Part shown: one piece after another, positions 33,603 to 47,200 of the stretch | How the letters are laid out: the number at the start of each line of letters is the position of its first letter | Position numbering within the stretch: position 1 is the stretch's first letter | Assembly (NCBI GenBank): GCA_963377175.1 | Contig: CAUJNA010002813.1 | Coordinates: forward strand, 802,228-866,227 | Reading direction: 5' to 3' | From: Effrenium voratum | Lineage: Eukaryota > Sar > Dinophyceae > Suessiales > Symbiodiniaceae | Length of the DNA: 64,000 nt | Translations under genes and position numbers: made by a program | The notes under the pieces: generated by a model | Seen by the model: the letters and a program-made list of their open reading frames with translations, nothing else | Told to the model about the DNA's origin: nothing | Databases searched by the model: none

Positions 33603-36600
33603 CTGCAAGTGACGTTTAGGCGTTTTGCCACGAGGAGAAACACCTTCGGTCACTGAGTTGATTCCCAAGTCTCAAGTCGTGCAGTCGCTTCCGTCATGTC
33701 ACTTTCCCTTCCATGTCACTTAAAAGTTGGTTCTTGTGAAAGGTATGTCTGCCAGGTTTGGACACGAGGGTTCAAGGCCCGGCCAGTGTCATGCAAGCCA
33801 CTATGACAACCGTTCCGTACTTCTACTCTAGATTTATTTCTGGTTTCCCCGTGCCCACAATGGGAATTGGAAGGTGCGCGCCTGAAGCACCTTGTTTCTT
33901 TCACGTAAGGGCAGCTCTTTGGGTCTACAGGGAGGTTTTCCGGAAACACTCGTTGGACTTGTTGAATCCCTCCATTTCGAACATCCAAGAGCACTTTCAA
34001 AGGGTCCTGAAAAGGAGTGTGCCCTAGGACCAGGCAAGGAAAGCTCAGCATGGACCATAGCAAATAACCAGGCAGATGTGCCTCTAGGCTTTGCGTTGCT
34101 TCCCTGCTTCTCTATACTGATGCATCTGTGCACTTCCGCGTTTCATATGACCCAAGACCGCCCCAAGCCTCCCCGTTGTTTCCTCTAAATAAGCCATTCT
34201 CAAGACCTCAACGTTACCCTTTGGTGGTGTAAAGCCACTCCTCAACAGGTTTCTTTTGACAGGGATCACTGGATTCTCCCTTCAAAAGGTGCCTTTTTCG
34301 GTGGGTTCCTATAAAACCACCGCCACTTTCAAAGGTCCAACAAAGGGGAAGTCGAGGGATTGTTTGAGGGGCCCGGTGCTTCTTGGACTCTTTCCTCTGG
34401 CTGGCAGACGGATCTCATACACTTGGGGTAAACGGGGCGTGCTTCCGAGTTTGTCGGGCCGCCGGTGCTTGAACAGGTCTTACAGGGAAGCAAAGGGGAA
34501 CCCGCCATTCAGAAGAAGAACCCAACCACCAGGATTTGTTTCAAGAGTACATGTACATGCCCCTAGTTCATACCTCGTTTTGATAGTGTCAAGGGGTATG
34601 AACATCCACTCTGCTTGTGAAACACGCATCCAGGCTTGTCTTGGCCCGAGATCCTGCAGCACATGCAAGTGACCATCCCGGGCACGGAAAGCAGCTGTCA
34701 TGTTCACGTGTGGAGAAATCCTTGAACATACTATTCTAACGCTATCCTGTCGACCTCTCTGCAACTGGAAAACATGTGCTGCGGTGCTCGTTTTGACTCT
34801 GACCTCGTGTTGAGAGGGCTATGGCTTCTCATGCCCCGTTCCGTCAAAGACGTAAGGAGCAAAACCAAAAGCCCCCCACCCCACTGCGCCTTTGTGAAAG
34901 AGATTCGCAAGGAGAAATCTTCGGGTCTGATCAAATTCTGAAAACTTTTCTGGGGTTTAAATGTTACTTAGTTCGGATGAGGTGGTTTATTCGAAAAGTG
35001 GAGGATTCAATCTAAAATGGAGCACCCTCCTATTAATCAACCAAGGGCTGCCCTTTACCCCAGGAACCCTTGAACAGGACCGCCTTTTCGAAGTTCCGAC
35101 GCACGAAAAAGCACGCCTTGCGGTCGCGGAGAGCACTAGCACAGCGACCTGACCGAAAGATGTCCAGGGTGCTTACGAGGGGTTGCATAGAGGAAACTCT
35201 CAGGGGGTAGGTTCATTATGTACTTTAGAAATCAAATTTGGACATGTTTTATAGGAGGAAATCATGCATTTGTAATTATTTAGCCCCTTGTATTAGGACA
35301 GACATTTTTCATGAACTGTTTTGCCTCCCAAACGGGACCTTCGTCGCCTCGTTCTGGATGAAGGGCTAATACAAGGAGGAGAAAAGCAAAGCAAGTGAAA
35401 TGTGGGTATATGTCAAAATGGACCCCCAAAAAGGTGGGGCTTTCTTGTTGTTCCCTTCAAACCAAGATGAAAAAGGGCACCTGGCGCCAAAAAGTGAAAA
35501 CCCAACATTCAGATTGGATGCATCCAAAATGTTGCCGGACTTTTCCAAAGGGCCCCCCGTTTGGGCTTATCCAGCGGGGCCTGTCGGTGTTTCCAAAAGG
35601 GCTTTGAAGTGGGGCACACTGGACTTGACAAAAACGAAACCGGTGCCATTGGCACTCCTCCCGAAGTGGGTCACCCTAGATCGGCTCTGCGAAGGTGGTC
35701 TGAAATCCTTCTTGAAAGGTTGCTGATGGGTTTTTCTCGTGGGCCGGGGAAGCAGCAGAGCTGTTTAGCAAGAGAATCCATCAACCTCGAGGTGGTTTGA
35801 CACCTTGCGGTTTGGATGCCTGGCCAAAACCAACATCTAGTGCTGACTCCTGAAGCCAATGTCCAATTCCAAAGACACAGTTTGTCCAAACCCACAAGAG
35901 GTCACACCGGCAAGTGATAGATCCCGGTACATTTCTTGACGCAAGATTCCCGAATGGATCCCGTGCAGCAGGCCCCAACCTCTAATCCGTAATCCATACC
36001 TGGCACCGATCCAAGAACTGAATTTTGAACCTAGCCAAATCGGGACCCTGAATCATCAATTTGCACAAAGGAAAGTCACTGACGCTTGAGGCAGGTTGAG
36101 TCCTGATACATCTTTTGGGCAGTGGGTTGACTGAGTTTCTCTTCACGCACAAGGTCAAACCTTTTGCAGGTGTGGAAAAGCTATTTGCTAGCAAAAGGTC
36201 TAGGGGGGGGGTTTTTGGTGCCCCCCCCCGGACAAAAAAACAAAAACAAAAAAAGTGGCTGTCCTGTTGGTGTCACATACACAAGGGGCGATTTGGTCAC
36301 ACCAACCGAATCGCCATGACACCCGCTTTCTCACTTGCTGCCACGGAGCAGTGAGCAGCCATGGCAAATGTTTCTTCATGGCATCGCCCCCCTAGAAGAC
36401 AACCCGTTCGGGCAGGGGGTCGAACCAGTGAATCCGTGCCAAACTGTTGAAAACAGCTCGTCAAGTTCTGCCACTTTCAGAAGAAAATAGCCTCTCTTGA
36501 GATTTGTGAACCATTTCTTCATATCTTGTCACGTTCCCTGGTTCCGAGTGGTTTCATCAGTCACTGGCCCAAAACCAACCGCGCGGCCACTGTCCCACGG

Positions 36601-37590
36601 CCCGCGCCGAAGCTCACTCTTCGAGGGCAAAAGGCCGGGCATGCGCTTTCCCCCCTCGACCTCCAAATTTACCGAGACTGGGGTAGGTTTTTGAAACCTA
36701 TTGGCCAACTAGGTGGAAGTACCCCAGGGGTGCCTGAAAATTGCTTGGTCCTCCCAAAGGTTCATTCAATCCAACAAAACACAAACTCCAAAAGGTTCTT
36801 TCGACAACTCCATCGAAGCAAAACCAGCAAACTGCGTTGCTCTTTTTCCCCAGCTGCAGGTTTCTTCACGCAAATGGCGCCCGCAGGGCACTTCAGGGGG
36901 CTTTAAAAAGTATGCTTCCACATGTGCATTGAACACTTGGATCTCTTCTGGGTGTTCCTCCACAGATTTACATGAAACCCAAAACACAACCCATCTGAGG
37001 AACCTTTGGTGAGGAAAATTCAAGCTACCTCTCTGCAGGGTGCAACCATGGTATTGTTTTACCTCTAGGTTTCGCCGCATGGTGCCCCTAGCTAGCGAGT
37101 ATGGCTAGACGCGCTCATTTCTTCTGGTGGGTTGGGCTTTGCTCGTCATAAACATGGTCAAAAAATGACGTCCAGAACCTCCGACGCCCGCATGATTTGG
37201 TCCGTACCATGTCTGGGGTCGCTAACGGAAACCCCGAAATTGAATACTGGGGTTCCACTTGGAGACTCATTTCGCAGGGTCCCGCTGACTTCCACTCCTT
37301 TATGCTCTAACGCTGAGGTTTATGACCTTGAGACCATGTCCGGAAGTTCACTCTTCATTTCAATGTCTTGGCACACACATGGGTGGCATGTGGCAAAATC
37401 GGAGGACCAGGAAATGTCTGGTTTCCGGTTGCTCTGCCTTTAAACCAACTAAGGGTACCCTTAACAACACCCCCAAATGACCACCGAAAACCCTGGGAAT
37501 TCCAGTGGCTTCCGAAGTGATCGGAAGCATCGCCTGCGATTGACATTCTACTCGGCGGTTCGCTCATTTCTGGAAATCAAATCTCAATTG
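33603..37590. other. Region without recognised features
   Basis: Between the last ABC candidate exon and the GT repeat. Short open frames on both strands show no motif. A CA-free, mixed-composition stretch with C/G runs near 36210 and pieces of the intron repeat. Confidence 0.4.
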
Positions 37591-37597
37591 CACCTAG

Positions 37598-38186
<589 letters not shown>

Positions 38187-38190
<4 letters not shown>

Positions 38191-38402
38191 TGTGTGCGGA
38201 GTGGCAGATTACCCTGCCACCATCCACCTTTTTCCACCGCAGCAGGGGGCTGGAGCCGGCCCGGGGGGTCTCCAGCCAACGAAGACGCCCCCCGGTGTCC
38301 GGGTCCAAACGTACCTGCGGGGCTGCGCCTGGGCCATTGTCATGGCAGCTGGCGGGCCCACCCCAAACAAAGGTCCCCTTTTTACCCTTTTCTCCAAAAC
38401 CA
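38187..38402. repeat. 216-bp direct duplication, copy 1, holding a candidate minus-strand exon
   Basis: Matches 39664-39879 with two base differences. On the minus strand, 38228-38314 is a possible 29-codon exon (VRLDPDTGGRLRWLETPRAG then SSPLLRWKK) with acceptor cgcag|GTA and donor AAG|gtggat, both AGG-type as elsewhere here. Its gene is unknown; it sits between the visible ends of the two genes. Confidence 0.8.
38228..38314 (-). CDS. Candidate exon in duplicated unit, gene unassigned
   Basis: Twenty-nine codons, phase 0 at both ends, GC-rich, with splice borders like the confirmed exons. It could belong to the 3' part of the GT27 gene (for example a lectin-type tail) or the 5' part of the ABC gene. 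No motif decides. The second copy at 39704-39790 has a damaged acceptor. Confidence 0.35.
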
Positions 38403-38699
38403 AATCTGAAATCTATTGAATGACTACTAGTTGTATTTCAACTACTCGAGATTTATCAGTTGTACTCGAGACCATCAAAGCTAGGACTAGACCATCGTTG
38501 TAATTGAAGATCATACCCTCCATCCGGGAGTCTAGAAGTGTGTGGACACCCTATCTGGGGGACCCTCGGGTGTACCCATCGTGTGACCCCGGGCCGGTTC
38601 GCCGGAAAATTTGACCTCAGCGTGCTTATCATAGACCAGCGGAATTTCACGTTTAAGCAGGAACGAGGTTTCACTAAAGGGAAGACAGCCACCTCTTCA

Positions 38700-39660
38700 T
38701 AGATACGTTTCACCCTTCGTTCTTTTTTTTCTCGCCTTCGTCTTCCGCGTGCCCGTCTTCTGGTTCTTCGCCCGCCTAGGGATGGCTTCTCCTTCCTCCC
38801 GTTCTCTTCCTGCTGCCTGTCGTGACCCGCGCGTTCGCCCTCCTCCTGTTCGCCTGCTTAGGGATGGCCTGGTTGTCCTCGCGTTGTTCACCCTTTTCCT
38901 CGTCGTCGTCTTCGTGTCCGTCTTCCTGTTCCTACTCCTCTTCTTCCTCACGTAGTTTGGCTTGACGTCTTCTTCCCCTTCCGTTGCTATTTTGTGTTCG
39001 TCCTCTTGGCCCCTGTGTGGGATTCGTCGTCTTCCTCCTCGAGCTTTGGTCTTCATCCTCTCTTCCTGTCTGGGCGGGATGCGTCGCCCTAAAAACGCAT
39101 ACTACTTCCCTCTTCCTTTTCTTTTTCTCCTTTCTCCTCTCCTCGGGCGGGCTGCGGCGCCCTAAATACGCATCTCGCTCCCTTTGTCTTCTTTTCTCTC
39201 CTTCTTCTTCTCTCTCCCTTGCGTTCCTTTCTCCTTCCCCCGGGCGGGCTGCGGCGCCCTAAATACGCATCTCGGCCCTTCTCCTCCTTTCTCTCTTTCT
39301 CTCTTTCTCGCTCTCTCCTTCTTTTCTTCTCCCCTTTCCCTACTACTTCCGGTTGTTCCTCTTCGCCCGTTTAGGGATGGCGTGTTCGTGGTGTCGTTGT
39401 TCAACTTCGCGGTGCTCTTTGTCTACAAGGTTTAGGAGGGTTTCTGGACTGTTTGGGGTTCTTTGCCCTCGGCGGTGACCCTAAACTCGGTTTCCCGTTT
39501 TTCGTGTTTCTTGGTTGGGGTTTTGCCCGCGGAGGCCCAACGTGGGGCCTTTCTGTTCCTTTTGGGTTCTTGCTCCGTTTGTTTTCTGTTGGGGTCTTCG
39601 TCCGTCTTTCGGGCGCTTCTTCTTCCCCCCGGAAAAGAGACTTTTCGCCCCTCACTGAGG
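38700..39660. other. Pyrimidine-rich insert between the duplicated units
   Basis: Strongly C+T-rich on the plus strand and unlike the flanks. It contains internal repeats: gggcgggctgcggcgccct followed by aaatacgcat at about 39145 and 39240, with a diverged copy at 39075. TTAGGGATGGC-type words occur at about 38777, 38857 and 39370. No coding call is made; open frames on both strands follow from the base skew. Confidence 0.5.
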
Positions 39661-39663
39661 GGC

Positions 39664-39879
39664 GTGTGTGTGCGGAGTGGCAGATTACCCTGCCACCATC
39701 CACCTTTTTCCACCGCAGCAGGGGGCTGGAGCCGGCCCGGGGGGTCTCCAGCCAACGAAGACGCCCCCCGGTGTCCGGGTCCAAACGTACTTGCGGGGCT
39801 GCGCCTGGGCCATTGTCATGGCAGCTGGCGGGCCCACCCCAAACAAAGGTCCCCTTTTTGCCCTTTTCTCCAAAACCAG
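39664..39879. repeat. 216-bp direct duplication, copy 2, with altered splice acceptor
   Basis: Second copy of the 38187-38402 unit. One of the two differences falls in the candidate exon's acceptor: on the minus strand CAGG becomes CAAG. The AG moves by one base, and an exon spliced here would lose one nucleotide of frame. The other difference is outside the exon. Confidence 0.8.
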
Positions 39880-39889
39880 CTGAACCCCA

Positions 39890-39992
39890 GCTGTACTCGA
39901 GACTCACCAGTTGTACTCGAACGATGAGTGACTTATCAGTTGTACTCGAGACTCATCAGTTGTACTCGAGACTCATCAGTTGTACTCGAAAG
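39890..39992. repeat. TACTCGAG minisatellite
   Basis: Five units of about 20 bp built on cagttgtactcgagactcat. Two related units at 38445-38475 follow copy 1 of the duplication, so the duplicated block originally included this minisatellite. Confidence 0.85.
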
Positions 39993-40016
39993 ATTAGCAC
40001 CCTCCATCTGGAGTTT

Positions 40017-40310
<294 letters not shown>

Positions 40311-42384
40311 TTCGACGCATGTAGTTGTACCGCATCAGGGCTAAGGGCTGTGAACATGAACCCCGGACCACAGAAAAATCACCGGCTCAAAGGTCCGGTT
40401 TGGGCAAGCGAGCCCCTTTTCCAGCAAGCCATGTGATCCGCGACGCCCGGGTCACCTCTTTTCGTCAACCCGCATTTCCGCCGCACTCATAGCCTTGCAG
40501 GCAAAACCATTGGTTCATGGTCGTCTTTCTTGGAGGGGGGCTGTTCTTAAGGGAAGCTTTTGGGAGTACTGGTTGCTAAGGGATGCAAAGTAAGAAGCCA
40601 TGTTGGGTGTTGCTCTCAAAGGTTGGGCCCATATCCCATTGCATGGGCAAGATGTGGCGTCGTTTTCATGGTCAGGTCTCTTGGCCAAGGGAAACCAAAT
40701 TGTGGGACACATCTGGAACGGCGACAAAAGAGACACCAGCAGCAACAAGCATTTGCTCATAAGAAACCTGCCGGAATAGGGGTTCCTGCCGAAGACTGAT
40801 TGAACAAAAAAATGAAGCAAAAAGGGAAATGGGCCAATTTGATAAGCAGTGTCCAAGAATAGGGAATCTTCCTGTTCAGCAGTGGGCGGAAATCATGGGC
40901 AGCTATGTCCACCAACCATTTTCGCGGGGGTCTATTCATGGCCATAATAGGGGTTTGTTCCCAAATAGGCTGTGTAACCCAAATGTAGCGCTTTTGTTTA
41001 GAAAGGTTCCCTCAAACGGGACACATGTCAGCCCCCGGTCAATTTTGTGCTGTGACTCATGCAAATCCACTTGATCTGAGCACGGGACAAAGGGCGCCGC
41101 GCCAAAACTCTCTACTTCTTGAGCTCGGCCTGGGGCAAGGCTTGGAGGCGCCAACATTGGAAGCCCCTCAACTTGTGGCTATGGGTTTGGCCAGTGGGGA
41201 AACACACAAAGGCTCAAGATCCAGTCGGCTGGGAGTGGTTGGGAAGACAAACAATCCAGCGGAGTGGTCCATGTTTGAGCCCAAAGGTGAAGCCCAGAGA
41301 GGTGTATATACCCCCCATTCGTAAGCACCTTTTAAGCCTTACCTGCGTGGCAATTCCCTTGACATTACTCCACTGCACACACGCAAAGTTGCAGAGTCCT
41401 CCAAGTTGCATGGGTTAGCCATTAAGCGGTGGACCCCTCAAACTGGGTGGGTTCCCCGTGGTGTCCCCTTGCTCCCTGAAAAGGATCCCCGCACCACCAC
41501 CAAACATGGAAGTGCGAGACCGGCCTTTCCAAAAGGAGAAGCTGTGCAAAAATGGGCTTGCGCACCATGTTTGGTGGACAGGGTTGCGCTAAACTAGGGG
41601 CTTGAAGAAAGACGGGCTGGCCATTTCAACTTGGTCGCCTCGAACCTCGTGAAGGGCTCTGTGGGTTCCGGAGAAACCCAGCTGCGGTTTCGGCCGTAAG
41701 AAAACGAACCACGAAACCTGAGAAAACAGCGCAAGGTTCTGCGCTCGTCTTTCAGCTGAGAAAACATCTACTGGGATTGCCCACCGAAACTGCCCTCGCT
41801 GTGCAGTACCACAATTGCGTGCAGGCGTTGTGTTTTGCTGGAAAGTGAACATCGGAACTGGGGCAAGGCGATCATCCCCCTTACCGCACCAAGGCATGCC
41901 TCAAAAGTGAGTTTGCTGGGGGGGACACCCTGCCACTTGCAGGCCCCTGCGGAAAAAATTGTTTAACTGGCTCGCCCCAACATGGGACCCTGGTAAATGG
42001 AACCAAGGACTAAAGCCTGCGGTCTCCTGCAAGTTTAATTTGACCCGGACCCATACCCAGTTTTATTCAACTCATGTATGACTTGCCTGCAACGCAACAG
42101 AACGGCAGTGGCGGCGCCGTCAGGAATGTCCTTACTAATGTTCGTCTACCCAGCCCGGTGATTCTATTTACCCGTACAGCTGCCAATCAAGGGAACCGCC
42201 CTTAGAAAACTAAACCTAATGGAAAATGGCTATTTACCCAATATACTACCTACGCAACTCGGATCATTTCTCAGGCTTCTTGAAGTGGCGTGTGTCAGAA
42301 CTAGGAGCTCCACTCCAACTTGTTTTGAAATTGTGGCAACCAGTCGCAAAAAGTCCCCAGTCTTGAAGCATCCTTCTCTGAGAC
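40311..42384. other. Region beyond the last visible GT27 exon
   Basis: Should hold the 3' end of the GT27 gene. A minus-strand stretch near 41.8 kb (NCGTAQRGQFRWAIPVD) is faintly lectin-like but has no convincing splice sites. No exon is called. Confidence 0.35.
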
Positions 42385-42454
42385 AGCAACTCGGAGCTCC
42401 GGGTAGATGTTGTCCATGTACCAATCCTCATGGAAAAAAAGCGAACGCCATGCG
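42385..42454 (-). CDS. GT27 exon with DWYMDNIYPEL
   Basis: Reads AWRSLFFHEDWYMDNIYPEL then RVA. WYMDNIYPEL is the conserved end of the catalytic domain (FxWYLxNVYPEL). The acceptor is gttgtag|C and the donor GCT|gtctca. The frame stays open beyond the donor (VSEKDASRLGTF...), so the 3' edge is uncertain. AWRSLFFHE may be intron if the acceptor ccatgag|GAT is used instead. Confidence 0.8.
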
Positions 42455-44190
42455 CTACAACCGGTCCCACCCCCGCATTTCAACAACCCCAAAATGACAA
42501 AGCATGGAAAGATGAAAGGGGGAGGTTGATCCGCAACATGAACTTAAAGGCAGTCTGCCAGTGGCCACTACTTTGTCTTCCACGCAGTTGTGTAGTTTCT
42601 CAAACAACCTAAGCAACGCTTTGCTTACAAACACGCTCTGGGGCTTTCAGTGGCAAGTCCGGCGCCCCAATCCCTAAGCGGGGTCCGGGATCTTCCTTCG
42701 CAAAGACGTCCAAGTTGAGCAATGTCGAGCTGCTATGATCGATCTGCTCTCGCAAAGATGTCAGGGTTGCCAACCTGAATCATCGCAAATTTGAGTTCCG
42801 GGAATTTGCGCGAATGCACCCGAGTTTCTGAAGCCCTTGCCTGACTCGATCATGTTGCCGCACGCTGATGCATGAGAGTGCTCGAGAACCAGAATTCCAC
42901 AAAGGTGTTCAACCCAAGGCACATATTTCTCGGATCTTCCTTCAAGTGCTCTTAGGCAGAACATGCTTGTGTTGCTTCCCGCAAACAAAAGCCAACCCAA
43001 AAAAGCTCCAAAGTTGAGCCATGAGTCATGAGCCAAGCACAACAGTACCAAGACAGGGTCCACAAGCACATGATGCCTTCACCAAAAAGGAGCCGCGCAA
43101 TACGCCGCTTTGCCTGCACCCGTCGCTGGGGCGGCGGACCATTGATTGGCAGTGCAAAGACTCCTGGACTTTTTCGGGCATGCTCTCTATGCGTTCTGAA
43201 GGCAGAGAGGTTCCAAGGCGGTCTGGCTCAAAAGGAAACCCTCAAAAACACACACACACACACACACACACAAACCAAGACCTCAAGTTGTTGGTGTGTT
43301 GCAAACAATTGCACTCGTCCCTTGATCTTTTATGGAAACCCAACAATTATTTCAAGTTGCTTCAATGGAGAACCACATGGATGGAATAACCACTAGGTTT
43401 GTCGTGTTCGAAACAAGATTATGCGTCCCATGTCCAGCGACCCGGGTTTCCAACTGAAGCCCGTCTCAGACGAGGCGCAATGCGCCTCTTTCGGTCGTCT
43501 CCAAAAAGGCTGCAACAAAAGCAAGCACGCGGTTGTGTGTGTGTGTGTGTGTGCGTGCAGGTCGTATTTGAAGGTCCCTTGTTGGGGGTCCTCGTTTTAA
43601 CCAAATGAACCTCGCTGCGTCAAGCAAATAAACCAAAATCTTGGTTCGCATTCAGCAAATAAAGCCACCATAGCCCATGTTTCCGAATGAACCCGGCATG
43701 TTTGTCTTAAGCCCGCAATGTGTGTGTGTGTGTGTCTTTAGGCGAGTGGTACACCTTGAATCGCGTGAAGTACATGTCACGCTTCGTCTTAAGCAAACGA
43801 AAGCACTGATCCCAGCAATGGCTCATCTTTTGCGACTGCGACCATCATGTTCTGGCTTCGGCAACTGAAGCCACCGTATTTTGTCTTCAGCAAACGCACC
43901 CGCTGTGCGTTGTCCTACGCGAATGCACCCCCATGTACCGTCTTGAGCTAAGCAACCCATCATGTCCTGTCCCAGGCAAAAGGACCCACCACATTTCGTC
44001 TGGCACAATAGCACAACCCGAAAAATGGTCTTGGTTCCATGTGTGTTTTTGCTTTTTAATAAAAAGGTGTATACCTGGAAAACAAACGAACAAGCAAACA
44101 AACAAAGACACACAAACATGCAAAGGAAAAAAAAGAAACAAAGAAACAAAGAAACAAACGAACACACAAACTACAAACAAACAAACAAAA

Positions 44191-44244
<54 letters not shown>

Positions 44245-47200
44245 GAATGAACGAACGAACGAACGAACAAACAAACAAAGACACACAAACATGCAAAGGA
44301 AAAAAAAGAAACAAAGAAACAAACGAACACACAAACAATCAAACAAACAATCAAACAAACAATCAATCAAACAAACAAACAAACAAACAAACAAACAAAC
44401 ACACAAACAAACAAACAAACAAACAAACATCACAAAACAACACAACACAACACAACACAACACAACACAAAACAAAACAGCACAAAACAACACCAAACAA
44501 AACAACACAACACAAACAAACGGATTCCTCTTGGACACCCGCAGAGGGACCCGAAACGCTCCTTGAGGCGCAGCCGCTCCGATACATCTCCCGCCTTAGC
44601 GCAAATGTTTAGATCGGCACGTGCTCTTTTCAGGTTGTTGAAAGGAGACACCGCGCAGTAACGGCCATAGGTGGCCCTTTTGGAAAAATAGATGGCCCTT
44701 GTAAATGGAACAAAACCCATCTAAACCAGTGCTATCTATTTTTAACCAGGCTCACCTAAAACGGGCACCTATGGTAACAGCGCGTCCCCCTACTGTTTGC
44801 GGTGTTACTGTCTCCAGGCATCTGCACGGTTACTGTCGTCAGTTTAGGGTGATACTGAGAATGCTTGTTGTGGAAAAGGGACCAAAGGAAAACCGCCAAT
44901 GGGTTCCCCTACAAGACTTTCCCATTTGGAACCCAACACAGAGGCAAGAACTTTCAGTCAAAATGGTTTTGTTCCCCGAAAATGGCAGCCGTGTCCTTTT
45001 GGTTCCCCCTGTACAGTTCTGGTAGGAAAATCAGGGCCCAGGTTTCCGGGATCTTAGTGAGTCCCCGAACCATTCCAAATGGACAAAAAACTACTGGGAC
45101 TTTTTGAGCAAACCGCAAACGGATCTGTCTACGAATGGGGGCGGGGAACTCCCAGGATCCCAAATGCTGTTGTCTTATTTGTTTCTCCTTCACGCCATCC
45201 CAAACAGGATGGTGCCATCCCAAAAAGGGCATGCCCCAGCAAACCAAGTTTGGGCCTGTCTCATTCAGCAACCTATATTAGCCCGATATCTATGTCAAGC
45301 CCCGAAGAAGGTGTCCTCAAAGCCTCCCCCGAATGTTTTGGCGGTCCTTTCAGTGAAAGGAAACTTCCTTGCGATAGGTTGGGAGTCGTGTGAGAGTGAT
45401 CTCGGGCCTTTGGTGCTCCAAAGGCCTTTTCGGCGACCGCCTCAAGGGTCCTGCTGAATGTCCTGCAACAAGACCTGCAAGTTGGAAATCCCCTTTAGTG
45501 CAAGATGGCTTCCACTACCCCCAGTTTCACTGCCCCCAGAGTAACTTGGGATATGTATCTATATATATATATATATATATATGCTTCTTCTGGTGGCCAA
45601 ATAGTGGCTGCATATCCCATTCAACCCCTGGGGGGTCGTGGTTTGGGGGTAGTGGAACCATTAGGAGACCATGCTTCTAAGGGACTCCGGCTTACGCGGA
45701 GGGTTGTTGGGAGACCTTTGGCCTCCCCGAACCGAAGATTCACAGCATTGGAAAACCCTCTGCTCGTGTCACAGTCCTTTTGTTCATCGGATCCGTGGAA
45801 CCAACTGTGAAGGGTCTGAAATCGTTGGATTTGTTCAAAACAAATCCACGTTCTGGGGGAGGGGGAAAAAGGGGGTGGGGGGGGGGGGCCGGGGGTGGCG
45901 GGGGGGGGGGGGGCGGCCAACACCCGCACCGCCTTTCAGCCCTGGCTTTAAAAAAAAAAAAGAACGAGGCCCGCACCTCGATGCGGCGTGCGTAGGGCAC
46001 CTCTGGTGTGTCAGCGTCGGAGCTGTGGACCGTGTTGACCCCGGATTAGCAAACCAGTTGACTTGAGGGAATGACCCCTGGGTTCCTTCCCTGGGTCATT
46101 CGATACGCACCAGCAAGTTGACTAGGGCGGAGGTGTTTTGTCGGGTTGAGTGGGGAGTCACACCCTACTAGGATTCCCAGTTTAAAATGGAACCCAAAAA
46201 CCCTGTTGCCGATTTGAATGGACCGGAACGCCTTTTGGGAAATGGACGCCTTTTTTGGTGGGTCCCATGTTGAGTAGAGCAGCATCCCATTGTGAAAACG
46301 GGGTTCCTCCCAAGGTCCAGGCCCCGGACGAATCCGAAGTCGACATTACTCTGGACGCACCTCGTAGGTGGCGAAGTATTTATAGGGCTTCATCCATCGC
46401 AACTGGTGCGAAGTGGGATTTTGTCGATCCACAGTATGTGCTGTTGGAGATGCCAAAAAGGGGCACTAGCTTTGACCAGCCCCATTGGCAAATTGGCAAG
46501 GGTTTCTCACACAGACAACCTTATGGAATGAAACACATCCCTCAACGTGACTTGCCGGCCTGGATGGCCAATTAATTCCTTCGCCTAAGGGAAGGAAGCG
46601 TGCAGAAAAAGAAAAACAAAAGAAAAGTAAGCTCAGGTGATATCCACGCAGTGCTCTTTTTCGTACCGCGGAGCCCAGGTGGAGCCCTGGTGGAGCCCTG
46701 GTGGAACCTTCTCTCAGGGCCGCCCCGGACCACCCTGGAGCCTGTCTGGGGAATTGGAACGCAACAAGCTGGGGTTCCCAAAAGTAGGAGTCTCAGCACA
46801 TCCTTTCATTTCATGCCAAGGATTGTCCGAGCAGATCAGAAAACAAGGCGCCAAGGACACTTGGAGTCTGGTGCCTCAGTCATTAAGTTCAAAGAATCAT
46901 ACAAGGGCCTAAATAATTCAAATTGGGTACTGGGGTACTATAAAAGCAAATCCCCTTATACTACCGAACCAGGCACACGTGGTAGAGCGGGGGGTGTGCA
47001 TGATCTAGGCTACTGAATGTCTGCAGAGGCCATACATGCCAAATACGTCATTTGCCTCCCATGGCAAGAATTTCGGGATTGTGTGTGTGTGTGTGCGTGT
47101 GTGCGTAAAGCCAACGTAACATCCAACTCAAAGATCTGGGTAGTGTCAAAACCAGGCATCCACGCGTCCTGAACGGTTTTGAGCGGGCCCCCACTTGGTC

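Noticed and set aside
42761..43069. Minus-strand frame with natural-looking composition (CLRALEGRSEKYVPW...)
   Set aside because: Lies between two phase-matched GT27 exons that join directly, and shows no family motif.
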